From contig NZ_PZYX01000002.1 in the NCBI RefSeq assembly GCF_003047285.1, positions 124,001 to 188,000 on the forward strand: 64,000 bases of DNA, given 5' to 3'. This DNA is from Nocardioides allogilvus. Lineage in GTDB: Bacteria; Actinomycetota; Actinomycetes; Propionibacteriales; Nocardioidaceae. Shown here piece after piece: positions 1 to 7,777 of the stretch. The notes under the pieces are model-generated. The model saw only the letters and a list, made by a program, of their open reading frames with translations. It was not told the origin of the DNA and made no database searches. Both the position numbers and the translations under genes were made by a program. Each line of letters starts with the position of its first letter. Position 1 is the stretch's first letter.

Positions 1-81
1 GAGAAGGTCGGCCTGCACCTGGTGCGCCCCGAGGGCGACACCACCGACCCCACCGACGGTGCCGACGGGCCCGACGTCTGA
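1..81 (+). CDS. C-terminal tail of an upstream protein (partial)
   Basis: An open frame enters from the left edge and ends at the TGA at 79-81. Only 26 residues are visible, ending in a low-complexity acidic tail rich in Asp, Thr and Gly. The family cannot be recognised from this. The stop lies one base before the ATG of the TauE/SafE gene, so the two are very probably in one operon and translationally coupled. In actinobacteria this neighbourhood often carries a rhodanese or metallo-beta-lactamase-fold protein, but nothing in the visible residues shows that. Confidence 0.55.
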   Translation, partial: EKVGLHLVRPEGDTTDPTDGADGPDV

Positions 82-82
82 G

Positions 83-907
83 ATGACACTGCTCCTCGCC
101 GTCGCCGCCGGCGCGCTCATCGGCCTGTCCCTGGGGGCACTCGGTGGCGGCGGCTCGATCCTGGCCGTGCCGGTGCTGGTGTACCTGCTCGACCAGTCCG
201 CCTCCCAGGCGACGACCGGGTCGCTGGTGGTCGTCGGCGTCACCTCCCTGATCGGGGCGATCGCCGCGCACCGCGCGGGCAACGTGCTGCTCGGCCGCGG
301 CCTGGTCTTCGGCCTGGTCGCGATCGGCGGGGCGGTGGCGGGAGCGGAGGCGTCCGATCGGGTCTCCGAGGAGGTCCTGTTGGCCGCCTTCGCCGCCCTG
401 ATGCTGCTGGTCGGCGGGATGCTGGCCTGGCGCCAGCTACGCCACCGTCGCGGAGACGACGCTCGGCACGTCGCGCGGCCCACCCTGGACGACCCGATCA
501 TCACGTTCAGCCCGACGTTCGCCTGCCAGTGCCCCCGGGCCCTCAAGGTGCTGCTGACCGCCACCGTCGTCGGGGCGCTGACCGGCTTCTTGGGCGTCGG
601 CGGAGGCTTCCTCGTCGTACCCGCCCTCCTGCTCGCCCTCGCGCTGCCGATGGAGTACGCCGCCGGCACGTCCCTGGTGGTCATCACCATCACCAGCGCC
701 GCAGCGCTGGTCGTCCGGGCCGGTTCTGGCGACCCACCGGACTGGGCGACCGTCGCCGTCCTCACGGCGACGTCAGCGGCAGCAGCCGTCGCAGGGGCCC
801 GCCTCGCCGACCGTGTCGACACCCACCGCCTCCAGGCGGCCTTCGCCGTCCTGGTCCTCGGCGTCGCCGTCTACACGGCCGCCCGCGCGGTCCCCGCCCT
901 TCTCTGA
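83..907 (+). CDS. TauE/SafE-family sulfite/anion membrane permease
   Basis: Predicted 274-aa integral membrane protein of the TauE/SafE family, whose members export or import sulfite, sulfoacetate or related organosulfur anions. It shows the family's internal duplication: a glycine-rich GALGGGGSILAVPVL stretch near residue 20 and a matching GFLGVGGGFLVVPALLL stretch near residue 175, each followed by hydrophobic segments (about eight in all). The ATG at 83 is preferred over the in-frame GTG at 59 because it directly follows the upstream stop at 79-81. The MMPL gene follows 38 nt downstream. The substrate cannot be read from sequence. Neighbours suggest sulfur or metal stress rather than taurine metabolism. 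Confidence 0.88.
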   Translation: MTLLLAVAAGALIGLSLGALGGGGSILAVPVLVYLLDQSASQATTGSLVVVGVTSLIGAIAAHRAGNVLLGRGLVFGLVAIGGAVAGAEASDRVSEEVLLAAFAALMLLVGGMLAWRQLRHRRGDDARHVARPTLDDPIITFSPTFACQCPRALKVLLTATVVGALTGFLGVGGGFLVVPALLLALALPMEYAAGTSLVVITITSAAALVVRAGSGDPPDWATVAVLTATSAAAAVAGARLADRVDTHRLQAAFAVLVLGVAVYTAARAVPALL

Positions 908-945
908 TCACACCGATCGCTCACCCCTCACCGAACGGAACATCC

Positions 946-3108
946 ATGAGCACCACCACCGCCCCGTCGAAGGGCGCCCCCGACTTCACTCCCGGCTTCC
1001 GCCCCGGACCCCTCGGCCGCCTCGGTCTCTGGGTGAGCGGCCACGCCAAGCTCGTCACCGGCGTCTGGCTGCTGCTCATCGTGGGCCTGGGCGCCTTCGC
1101 TCCCCAGGTCGAGCACAACCTGTCCGGCGCCGGCTGGCAGGCCGACGGCTCGGAGTCCGTCGCCGCCCGCGAGCTCGCCCAAGAGAGCTTCGGCGGTAAC
1201 GCCTCCTCGGCCATCCAGGTCGTCGTGCACTCCACCGACGGACCCGTCACCGAGGGCCCCGGCGCCGAGGTCCTCGCTCAGGTGACCCGGATGCTCGAGG
1301 CCGAACCGCGCATCGCTGAGGTGATCGCGCCGATGCCCGGCGCGACCATCAGCCAGGACGGCAGCACCGCGATCATCCTTGCGGGCGCGGGTGCCGACAC
1401 CAACGAGATGGTCCGGGTCGCCACCGACCTCAAGGGGGACCTCCAGGACCTCTCGGTCGAGGGCATCCAGGTCAACCCCACCGGGTCCTCGCTGCTGTGG
1501 TCGGACTTCAACGAGGCCAACCTCGAGGCGATGCTTAAGTCCGAGATGGTCTCCTGGCCCGTCACCATGGCGATCCTGGTGCTCGCCTTCGGCGCCCTGG
1601 TCGCCGCAGGCCTTCCCCTGATCCTGACCCTCGCAGGCCTCGTCGCCTCCGCCGGATCGTTGGTCCTCATCAACGAGCTCGTCCCGGTCTCCATCTGGGC
1701 GATGAACTTCGCGATGATGTTCGCCCTCGCGCTCGGCATCGACTACGCGCTGTTCCTCGTCGTGCGCTACCGCGCCTCCCGCATGGGTTCCGGCAACTCC
1801 GCGCGTCAGGCGGTCGCCGAGACCATGGACACCGCCGGAAAGGCCGTCCTGCTCTCGGGCGCTACCGTCTTGATCTCGCTGTCGGCGGTGATGCTGGTGC
1901 CCTCGCCGTCGTTCCGCTCGATGGCCGGCGGGATCATGCTCTCGGTCGTCTTCGTCCTGGCCGCAACCCTCACCCTGCTCCCGCTGGTGCTGTTCAAGCT
2001 CGACCACAAGATCAACAAGCTGTCCCTGCCCTGGGTAAAGACGGGCGAGCACCGCTCCCCGAAGTTCGCCGCATGGGGAGAGCGACTCTGGAAGCGCCCC
2101 CTCGTCTGGGGCCTGGGCGCACTCATCGTGCTGCTCGCACTCGCCGCACCCATCATCGGCCTCAAGACCGCCATGCCCTCCATCAAGGTCCTGCCCGAGG
2201 ACGCCAGCGCACGCGTCGGCTACGACCTCGTCCAGGAGTCCTTCGGCGAAGGTGCGCCCGGCACGCTCCAGATCGTGATGAAGGCCTCCGACGCCGACGC
2301 CGCGAAGACCGTGCTCGCCTCCGACCCCGGCATCGCCGGAGCAATGCCCTCAATGCCGGCAGCCGACGACAGCGGACTGGTCCTGATCCAGGCCGTTCCG
2401 ACCGTCGACCCGTCCGACCCCGCTCTCAACGACACCGTCGACCGGCTGCGCGCCGACCTGCCGTCGAGCGCCCTCGTTGGAGGCGCGGCGGTGGAGAACC
2501 TCGACCTCAAGGCCCAGCTCGACGAATCCACGCCGCTCGTGATCGGGGTCGTGCTCGTGCTCGGGTTCCTGCTGTTGCTGGTGGCGCTCCAGGCGCCGCT
2601 GATCTCGTTGCTCGGCACGCTGGCCAGCCTGCTGTCGACGGCTGCGGCGTTTGGCGTGGCCCGCCTGGTCTTCCAGGAAGGCATCGGCGCTGACTTCTTC
2701 GGCTTTGAGAGTCAGGGCTTCCTCGACGCGTGGGCCCCGGTGTTCTTCTTCGCCATGATCTTCGCGATCGCGATGGACTACACGGTCTTCCTGCTCGCGT
2801 CGGCCAAGGAGCACTACGAGCACTCGGGCGACCCTAAGGACGCGATGGTCGGCTCGCTCGCCCACTCTGGACGGGTCATCTTCGCCGCCGGCGCGGTCAT
2901 GGTCGCGGTGTTCTTCACCTTCGCCCTCTCCGGCCCGCTGCCCCCCAAGGAGATGGGCATCGTGCTCGGCGTCGCTGTGCTCCTCGACGCCTTCCTCGTG
3001 CGGCTCGTGCTGCTGCCGGTCATGCTGCGCCTGACCGGCAAGGCGGCGTGGTGGTCGCCGGCCTGGCTTCGCCGTGTGTTGCCGACCATCACGTTCTCGC
3101 ACGGCTGA
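946..3108 (+). CDS. MMPL/RND-family membrane transporter
   Basis: A 720-aa protein of the MMPL family (RND superfamily), proton-driven exporters of lipids or hydrophobic compounds across the actinobacterial membrane. It begins with a cytoplasmic stretch and a first membrane helix near residue 40, then a soluble domain to about 190, a bundle of five helices, a second soluble domain and a second bundle. The two proton-relay signatures are visible as ALGIDYALFLVVRYR in the first half and AIAMDYTVFLLAS in the second. The frame is open far upstream inside the TauE gene, but the ATG at 946 gives the normal family N-terminus. It probably shares the TauE transcript. The cargo is unknown. Confidence 0.9.
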   Translation: MSTTTAPSKGAPDFTPGFRPGPLGRLGLWVSGHAKLVTGVWLLLIVGLGAFAPQVEHNLSGAGWQADGSESVAARELAQESFGGNASSAIQVVVHSTDGPVTEGPGAEVLAQVTRMLEAEPRIAEVIAPMPGATISQDGSTAIILAGAGADTNEMVRVATDLKGDLQDLSVEGIQVNPTGSSLLWSDFNEANLEAMLKSEMVSWPVTMAILVLAFGALVAAGLPLILTLAGLVASAGSLVLINELVPVSIWAMNFAMMFALALGIDYALFLVVRYRASRMGSGNSARQAVAETMDTAGKAVLLSGATVLISLSAVMLVPSPSFRSMAGGIMLSVVFVLAATLTLLPLVLFKLDHKINKLSLPWVKTGEHRSPKFAAWGERLWKRPLVWGLGALIVLLALAAPIIGLKTAMPSIKVLPEDASARVGYDLVQESFGEGAPGTLQIVMKASDADAAKTVLASDPGIAGAMPSMPAADDSGLVLIQAVPTVDPSDPALNDTVDRLRADLPSSALVGGAAVENLDLKAQLDESTPLVIGVVLVLGFLLLLVALQAPLISLLGTLASLLSTAAAFGVARLVFQEGIGADFFGFESQGFLDAWAPVFFFAMIFAIAMDYTVFLLASAKEHYEHSGDPKDAMVGSLAHSGRVIFAAGAVMVAVFFTFALSGPLPPKEMGIVLGVAVLLDAFLVRLVLLPVMLRLTGKAAWWSPAWLRRVLPTITFSHG

Positions 3109-3122
3109 GCGCTCCTCGACCG

Positions 3123-3189
3123 CCGCGGCGTATCCCCCTGCGCCGCGGCACGTGGTCCGGGCGCCCGACCCCACGGGGGTCCGGACCAC
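3123..3189 (+). terminator. Pair of strong stem-loops after the MMPL gene
   Basis: Two perfect 9-bp stems lie in tandem: GCCGCGGCG (3123-3131) with CGCCGCGGC (3142-3150), and GTGGTCCGG (3153-3161) with CCGGACCAC (3181-3189), the latter enclosing a further ACCCC/GGGGT pair. There is no U-tract; the following 50 bases are C-rich. They may end or attenuate the TauE-MMPL transcript before the next small-gene operon. GC-rich stems without a U-run are common in actinobacteria and are weak evidence alone. Confidence 0.4.
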
Positions 3190-3256
3190 ACCTCCCCTTC
3201 CAGACTCACCACCCTCACCCCTCCCGCACGATCACCCGAACCAAAGGAGCTCCACC

Positions 3257-3424
3257 ATGTGCCGAGCAGTCACTTGTAAGAAGTGCGGCAAGACCACCTG
3301 GGCCGGCTGCGGCCAGCACGTCGACCAGGTCCTCGCCCGCGTCCCTCGCGCCGACCGGTGCGCCGGCCACCCCCACGAGTCCGGCACCGGGTTCTTCAGC
3401 CGCCTCTTCGGAGGCAAGGGATGA
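3257..3424 (+). CDS. Cysteine-rich 55-aa protein (putative small metal/redox protein)
   Basis: A 55-residue protein opening MCRAVTCKKCGKTTWAGCGQHV, with a CxxC motif (C7, C10) and further cysteines at 2, 18 and 38 plus three histidines, a layout compatible with zinc or other thiophilic metal binding. It ends in a short basic FFSRLFGGKG tail. The ATG at 3257 has a good ribosome site, AAAGGAG at 3243-3249. Its stop overlaps the next ATG as ATGA (3421-3424). I recall similar unnamed small proteins beside rhodanese, YgaP-like and TauE genes in actinobacteria. No function is established from the sequence. Confidence 0.8.
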   Translation: MCRAVTCKKCGKTTWAGCGQHVDQVLARVPRADRCAGHPHESGTGFFSRLFGGKG

Positions 3425-3624
3425 ACCTCGACCGCGCCGTTCTCCTCCTCGCCGGCACCATGACCCTGCTCAGCGTCCTGCTGGTGGCGCTCGTGTCACC
3501 GTGGTGGCTGCTGCTGACCGCCTTCGTCGGGCTCAACCTGCTCCAGTCGTCCATCACCGGCTTCTGCCCCGCGGCCGTCATCTTCCGCCGGCTCGGCGTC
3601 AGCAGCGGGTGCGCCTTCCGATGA
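3421..3624 (+). CDS. Small two-helix membrane protein (YgaP/DUF2892-like)
   Basis: A 67-aa protein with two hydrophobic segments (residues about 5-22 and 24-42) and the ending GFCPAAVIFRRLGVSSGCAF, which fits the inner-membrane DUF2892 domain found alone or fused to the rhodanese in YgaP. Such domains anchor or cooperate with sulfurtransferases. Two cysteines (in GFCP and SGCAF) are typical of the group. It starts inside the stop of the cysteine-rich gene and its own stop overlaps the methyltransferase ATG (ATGA, 3621-3624), so the three are translated as a coupled unit. Confidence 0.82.
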   Translation: MNLDRAVLLLAGTMTLLSVLLVALVSPWWLLLTAFVGLNLLQSSITGFCPAAVIFRRLGVSSGCAFR

Positions 3625-4238
3625 GCGACGACGGCTCTCACCACTGGGATGCTGTCTTCGCGTCGCGTGACCTCGACACGGTGTCGTGGTTCGAAGAGAC
3701 GCCAACCCACTCCGTGGAGCTCCTGCGCCAACAGCCCGGCTCGGTGATCGACATCGGAGCCGGCGCGTCCCGGCTCCCCGACGCGCTCCTCGCCGAGGGC
3801 CGCGACGACATCACCGTGCTCGACATCTCCCGCGAAGCGCTCGCAGTGACGCGCGAACGGCTCGGCTCCGCGGAAGGGCGGGTCGCCTACGTCGTCAGCG
3901 ACGTCCTGTCTTGGGAACCCTCGCGCACCTACGACGCCTGGCACGACAGAGCCGTACTCCACTTCCTCACCGAGCCGGCCAACCACGCGGCGTACGTCGA
4001 CCTGGCCGCCCGCACCATTTCCCCCGGCGGCCTGCTGGTCCTGGCCACATTCGGCCCCGACGGACCCACGTCCTGCTCGGGCCTGCCGACGGCCCGCCAC
4101 TCCGCCGAGGACCTCGCCGCCCTCGTCGCGCGTGCCTTCACCCTTACCCATGCCGAAACGCGGATCCACCGCACCCCCGGCGGCTCCGAGCAGCAGTTCA
4201 CCTGGATCAGCGCTCGGCGCACGGATGGCTCTCATTGA
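3621..4238 (+). CDS. Class I SAM-dependent methyltransferase
   Basis: A 205-aa Rossmann-fold methyltransferase. Motif I is VIDIGAGASRLPDALL (about residues 38-53), followed by an acidic VLDIS strand that would bind the SAM ribose, and a WHDRAVLHFL segment at the motif IV position. The substrate is not indicated. It is last in the three-gene coupled unit with the cysteine-rich and two-helix membrane proteins. Homologues I recall in this setting carry the same HHWDAVFASRDLDTVSWFEE-type N-terminus and are named only as class I methyltransferases. Thiol or metalloid methylation would fit the neighbourhood, but that is a guess. Confidence 0.88.
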   Translation: MSDDGSHHWDAVFASRDLDTVSWFEETPTHSVELLRQQPGSVIDIGAGASRLPDALLAEGRDDITVLDISREALAVTRERLGSAEGRVAYVVSDVLSWEPSRTYDAWHDRAVLHFLTEPANHAAYVDLAARTISPGGLLVLATFGPDGPTSCSGLPTARHSAEDLAALVARAFTLTHAETRIHRTPGGSEQQFTWISARRTDGSH

Positions 4239-4266
4239 TCTGCGCGACTCCCCGGGCTGGCGACGT

Positions 4267-4290
4267 TCAGCCGATCTAGAAAGCGGCTGA
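4267..4290 (+). terminator. Stem-loop 28 nt after the methyltransferase gene
   Basis: TCAGCCG (4267-4273) pairs perfectly with CGGCTGA (4284-4290) around a 10-nt loop. It follows the last gene of the operon, so a transcription terminator is plausible, although no U-run follows. ATCTAG occurs three times here, in the loop (4274-4279) and at 4292-4297 and 4302-4307, an AT-rich patch unlike its surroundings. The rest of the gene-free stretch 4239-4560 holds only the 35-bp repeat and the hairpin listed separately. Confidence 0.4.
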
Positions 4291-4490
4291 CATCTAGATC
4301 AATCTAGGCGCTCCCACTCATCCGGGGACGCCCAGAGCAACGCGGTAGCCTGTTACACATCCGGTACAAACAGCCGGCCAACCTCGACGTTTGCGCAGGT
4401 CAGCATGGGTGAGTCAGTCAGTACTACGACATCTGAGGCTCGCCTCCCCGCTGGTCTCGCCGGTGATGGAGTCAGCCAGCAACCTGCCGC

Positions 4491-4525
4491 TGGTTGAGCA
4501 GCGAGGAACGAGCGTGTAGAAACCA
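4491..4525. repeat. 35-bp dispersed-repeat-like element with TGGTT/AACCA ends
   Basis: An intergenic 35-bp element begins TGGTTGAGCAGCGAGGAACG and ends TGTAGAAACCA, with inverted termini TGGTT and AACCA. I recall nearly the same sequence (with TCGAAACCA at the end) as a frequently repeated intergenic element in Nocardioides genomes. Only one copy is present in this window, so its repeated nature cannot be shown here. Confidence 0.5.
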
Positions 4526-4541
4526 AGGCACTGACGTCGTA

Positions 4542-4570
4542 CGGCGGTCACCCCACCCGGGTGGCCGCCG
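4542..4570. terminator. 12-bp hairpin, terminator-like
   Basis: CGGCGGTCACCC (4542-4553) pairs with GGGTGGCCGCCG (4559-4570) around a 5-nt loop, with a single T-G wobble, followed by TTCGTCGTTGG. It could terminate transcription towards the endonuclease/exonuclease/phosphatase gene or be part of that gene's leader. If the GTG at 4634 is the true start, the hairpin is fully intergenic. Confidence 0.4.
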
Positions 4571-5280
4571 TTCGTCGTTGGCGCATCTTCACAATCGGCA
4601 TCCCCCGGCGCTGCGTGACGCCACACTGCAACCGTGCGCATCGGAACCTGGCGGGGCGCTGGGACGCCCGACACCTCGCCTTCATCGAGACGATGGACTG
4701 CGACGTCCTGCTGCTCACCGAGGTGTCCGAGCGCGTGGATCTCCCGGCGCACGATCTGCACCTGGGATGTCTGCAGATGATGCCCAAGCGGCGCTGGGCG
4801 GCAGTCGCGTCCCGCCTTCCGATGCGGCCGTTGCCCGACCCGCACGGAGCCTCGGCCATGGCCGAGATCGAGGGCATCCGCTTCTGCTCCTCGATCCTGC
4901 CTTGGCGCTCCTGTGGCACCCGTGATCTCTGGGTGGGCGCCAACACCGCGGAGAAGACCAACACCGCGGTCGTTGCCCTGGAAGCCGCGGCACCCGAGGT
5001 GTGGGGCGGTGACTGGAACCACGCCCTGTCAGGGCGGGAATGGACCGGCTCCATCGCCGGACGAACCTCGATCCTCGAAGCGGTCGACCGGCTGCGACTG
5101 CATGTGCCCACGGCCTCCTCGCCACACCAGATCGACGCTCTCCTCAGCATCGACCACATCGCCGTCCCGACGACCTGGGTGATGGGTGATGCGCAGCGGT
5201 ATCGAGCGTTCGACAGCGGGACCCGGATCTCCGACCACGACGCCTACGTGGTCGAAGTCCATCCGCGACGCGTCGGCTGA
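4561..5280 (+). CDS. Endonuclease/exonuclease/phosphatase family protein with a damaged 5' end
   Basis: The C-terminal 210 residues match an EEP-fold metal-dependent hydrolase: NLAGRW, then a CDVLLLTEVSE strand carrying the metal-binding Glu, GGDWNHAL with the catalytic Asp and Asn, and the closing SDHDAYVV with the Asp-His pair. Substrate (nucleic acid, phospholipid or phosphate ester) is unknown. Family members begin with an xVGTWNLAG-type strand. Here the expected VRIGTW is encoded from the GTG at 4634 but in another frame, and it joins NLAGRW only if seven bases were added back (see findings). The frame given starts at GTG 4561 with an unrelated N-terminus. A later in-frame ATG at 4693 would lose the first strand. 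Possibly a recent pseudogene, a phase-variable gene or a sequence error. Confidence 0.72.
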   Translation: MAAVRRWRIFTIGIPRRCVTPHCNRAHRNLAGRWDARHLAFIETMDCDVLLLTEVSERVDLPAHDLHLGCLQMMPKRRWAAVASRLPMRPLPDPHGASAMAEIEGIRFCSSILPWRSCGTRDLWVGANTAEKTNTAVVALEAAAPEVWGGDWNHALSGREWTGSIAGRTSILEAVDRLRLHVPTASSPHQIDALLSIDHIAVPTTWVMGDAQRYRAFDSGTRISDHDAYVVEVHPRRVG

Positions 5281-5318
5281 CAACGATCGAGCGCACTGGC
5301 GAGCTCTTCGGTTCGGCC

Positions 5319-5324
5319 TACAGT
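5319..5324 (+). promoter_or_regulatory. -10 element of a probable leaderless transcript
   Basis: TACAGT ends 5 nt before the ATG at 5330, the spacing expected when transcription starts at the start codon itself. No clear -35 hexamer was seen. GTGAGG in between is too close to the ATG to be a normal ribosome site. Confidence 0.45.
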
Positions 5325-5329
5325 GAGGC

Positions 5330-6079
5330 ATGGCAGTGAAGCGCTCGAGTCCGGACGGGTCCGCACCGACAGCCGCGCCGACAGGCGCCGTGGAGCACGC
5401 CGCCGCCCTGGGTGGCGTCGTGCTCTCTGTCCTCATCAACCGCGTGTACGGGCGCGGCCGATCCCGTCCCCTGCACCCCCGCGGAGAGGCCCGGAACGCC
5501 TCCTGGACCATCGACACCCGCGGACCGTCAGTCACCGGCGTGCCCTGCCTGGACGACCTGGGCCAACGGCCGTGCCAGGTGCGGCACAGCCGCGCGGTCG
5601 GTCTGCCGTCCGGGTGGCCAGACATCGAGGGCGTCGCCGTCCGGCTGCCCCGTGGTTCGGACGGCGGAGGTGCCGACGGTGGGATGGGCGAGGACACCTT
5701 CGGGGGCGACCTTCTGCTGGCTGGCACTGGTGACGGAATGGTGAGTCGCCACCTGCTCGTGCCGCGGTGGAGCGAGGGCACGTGCTCGACCCTGCTCCCG
5801 ATGCGCACACCGACGGGCCCGCTCCTGGTGCGGTTGCGGCCGGCCGGGTCGGACGACTGGGAGATCGCCTGGTCCCGTCCGGGTGGGGACTGGCATCGGG
5901 TCGGGACGTTGACCGTCACGGACGAGCCGGTGCCGGAGCCGCACTTCGAACCGGTGGACAGTCCGCCGCACGGGCTGGAGCACTATCCCGTGGCAGCACT
6001 GCTGCGCCGCCCGTCCTACGCCCAGGCACGCCGCCAGGCAGGCCTCGCGGATGCGGACGATCCCGTGCCGATGGAGTGA
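5330..6079 (+). CDS. Conserved actinobacterial hypothetical protein, 249 aa
   Basis: A soluble 249-aa protein without signal peptide or membrane segment. It contains RGEARNASWTID near residue 51, GLPSGWPDIEGVAVRLP near 90-106, a SRHLLVPRW segment near 140 and TLLPMRTPTGPLLVRLRP. I recall relatives annotated vaguely as phosphodiesterase, and the layout (a conserved basic N-terminal region followed by a beta-rich core) slightly resembles catalase-like heme proteins, but no catalytic signature is certain. It is flanked by single-gene units and its ATG is probably leaderless. Function unassigned. Confidence 0.75.
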   Translation: MAVKRSSPDGSAPTAAPTGAVEHAAALGGVVLSVLINRVYGRGRSRPLHPRGEARNASWTIDTRGPSVTGVPCLDDLGQRPCQVRHSRAVGLPSGWPDIEGVAVRLPRGSDGGGADGGMGEDTFGGDLLLAGTGDGMVSRHLLVPRWSEGTCSTLLPMRTPTGPLLVRLRPAGSDDWEIAWSRPGGDWHRVGTLTVTDEPVPEPHFEPVDSPPHGLEHYPVAALLRRPSYAQARRQAGLADADDPVPME

Positions 6080-6162
6080 TCGCTCGATGTCTAGCCCACC
6101 TTGATAACCGCCGGGGGCGCGCGTCGTTGGAAGGTCAACCACTCGCTACGGAGGTCCACCCC

Positions 6163-7665
6163 ATGCTTCGACCCACTCGGCGTCTTGCGGCGCTCGTCGC
6201 CGTTCTCACGACCGGCGCCGCCACCGCGCTCATCGCGCCGGTGTCGGCCGGAGCGATTCCTGAGCTGACGGCCATCGCCGTACCCTCCGTGCCGACGGAC
6301 GAGGCAGGACACGGGAAGGTCATCGTGGCCTTCGGCGACGGTGTAGTCCCGGCGGGCACGCTCGACGCACTGCGCAACCTCGGTGTGGAACGGGCGATCG
6401 AGCTGCCGACCATCGGAGCCGTCGCGGTGACGGCGGACCTCCCGGTCGTCAACGTCCTCAGCAGCCTGCCGGGCGTCATCTCGGTGGAGCCGCAGCGCCG
6501 CTTGGTGTCATACCTCTACGCCTCGAAGGGGCAGATCAACGCCCTCGGCGTCGACCAGCCCTCCACGTACACCACTCGGGTCGACGGCAAGCGGGTCACC
6601 GGGACCCGGCCGGGCGTGACCGGCGAGGGCGTGACCGTGGCCGTTCTCGACTCCGGGATCTTCGCGCCCCACCCCGACTTCGGTGACCGCGTGGTGAAGG
6701 GCCTCAATTTCTCCTACGCCGAGGCGGCCCAGCAGGTGGGCTTCACGGCTGAGCAGTGGGATGCGTACGCCGAGTCGACCGGCACCCTGGCACTGCAGGA
6801 CGAGATCGGTCACGGCACCCACGTCGCCAGCACGGTGGGTGGCGACGGCAGTCTCTCCGCCTCGCAGGGCGGCCCGGACCTCGCCGGCGTCGCGCCGGGT
6901 GTCGAATTCATCTCGATGCGGGTCGCGACCCCCGGCTTCGGCATCGTCGACGACCTCGACTGGGAGGAGGCTGCTCTGGCCGCCTTCGACTGGACCATCC
7001 GGCACCGCGAGGAATACGGCATCGACATCACCCAGAACTCCTGGGGGCTGCTCCCGACCGAGCCGAACTGCCTCGGACTGGACTGCGGCGAGCCGACCGA
7101 CTTCGACGCGATGTCGCAGATGATCGCCTCGGTGGTCGACAACGGCATCCACGTCGTCTTCTCCGCCGGCAACGACGGCCCCGAGCCCGGCACGATCGGT
7201 GGCTACCACGACGCTGCGAACGGAGCCGTCCTCGTCGGCGCCGCCTGCAAGTCCGTGGACTCGTCCGGCTGTGTGCCCGGCCAGGAGATCACGGGCTTCT
7301 CCAGCCGAGGAGCGGCCGACGGCACCGGCCCGCAGGTCGACGTCGTGGCGCCCGGCGACACGATCATGGCCGCCCTGTCGCCGTCCGTGCTCGCCCCGCT
7401 GACCGAGTGTGCCGAGATCCAGCAGCCCGGCTACTTCTGCATCTCCGGCACGTCGATGTCGTCACCCCACGTCTCCGGCGTGCTGGCGCTGATGCTCCAG
7501 GCGAACCCGGCGGCAACCCCCTCCCAGGCGAAGCAGTGCTTGCTCTCGACAGCCGTCGACATGATGACCCCGGGCTTCGACATCCACTCCGGGCTCGGCA
7601 TGGTCGACACCAAGGCCGCGCTGACCTGCGTCCACGCCCTCACGTTGACCAAGAAGAGGCGCTGA
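6163..7665 (+). CDS. Secreted S8 (subtilisin-like) serine protease
   Basis: A 500-aa secreted protease. Residues 1-31 form a signal peptide (basic start, hydrophobic core, AGA near the cleavage site). Residues about 50-120 look like an I9-type propeptide (KVIVAFGDGV ... GVISVEPQ). The peptidase domain has the full triad: Asp163 in VAVLDSGIF, His217 in GHGTHVAS and Ser431 in SGTSMSSPHVSG, with oxyanion Asn337 in FSAGNDGPEP. The open frame extends upstream, but the ATG at 6163 has GGAGG at 6150-6154 and yields a proper signal peptide. It stands alone, so it is probably an extracellular scavenging protease. Confidence 0.93.
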   Translation: MLRPTRRLAALVAVLTTGAATALIAPVSAGAIPELTAIAVPSVPTDEAGHGKVIVAFGDGVVPAGTLDALRNLGVERAIELPTIGAVAVTADLPVVNVLSSLPGVISVEPQRRLVSYLYASKGQINALGVDQPSTYTTRVDGKRVTGTRPGVTGEGVTVAVLDSGIFAPHPDFGDRVVKGLNFSYAEAAQQVGFTAEQWDAYAESTGTLALQDEIGHGTHVASTVGGDGSLSASQGGPDLAGVAPGVEFISMRVATPGFGIVDDLDWEEAALAAFDWTIRHREEYGIDITQNSWGLLPTEPNCLGLDCGEPTDFDAMSQMIASVVDNGIHVVFSAGNDGPEPGTIGGYHDAANGAVLVGAACKSVDSSGCVPGQEITGFSSRGAADGTGPQVDVVAPGDTIMAALSPSVLAPLTECAEIQQPGYFCISGTSMSSPHVSGVLALMLQANPAATPSQAKQCLLSTAVDMMTPGFDIHSGLGMVDTKAALTCVHALTLTKKRR

Positions 7666-7777
7666 CCGCACGCTCAAGAGCGGCGAGACGGCGCACCTTC
7701 GAAGAGTCCGCTCGACGGCCGGTCGTGCGGTCAGGACAGCGCTTGGTGCGAGGCGTGCCGTACGCAGGAAGGGACGG

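Noticed and set aside
529..945. Upstream extension of the MMPL frame
   Set aside because: The residues are Arg/Pro-rich and overlap the TauE gene. ATG 946 gives the family start.
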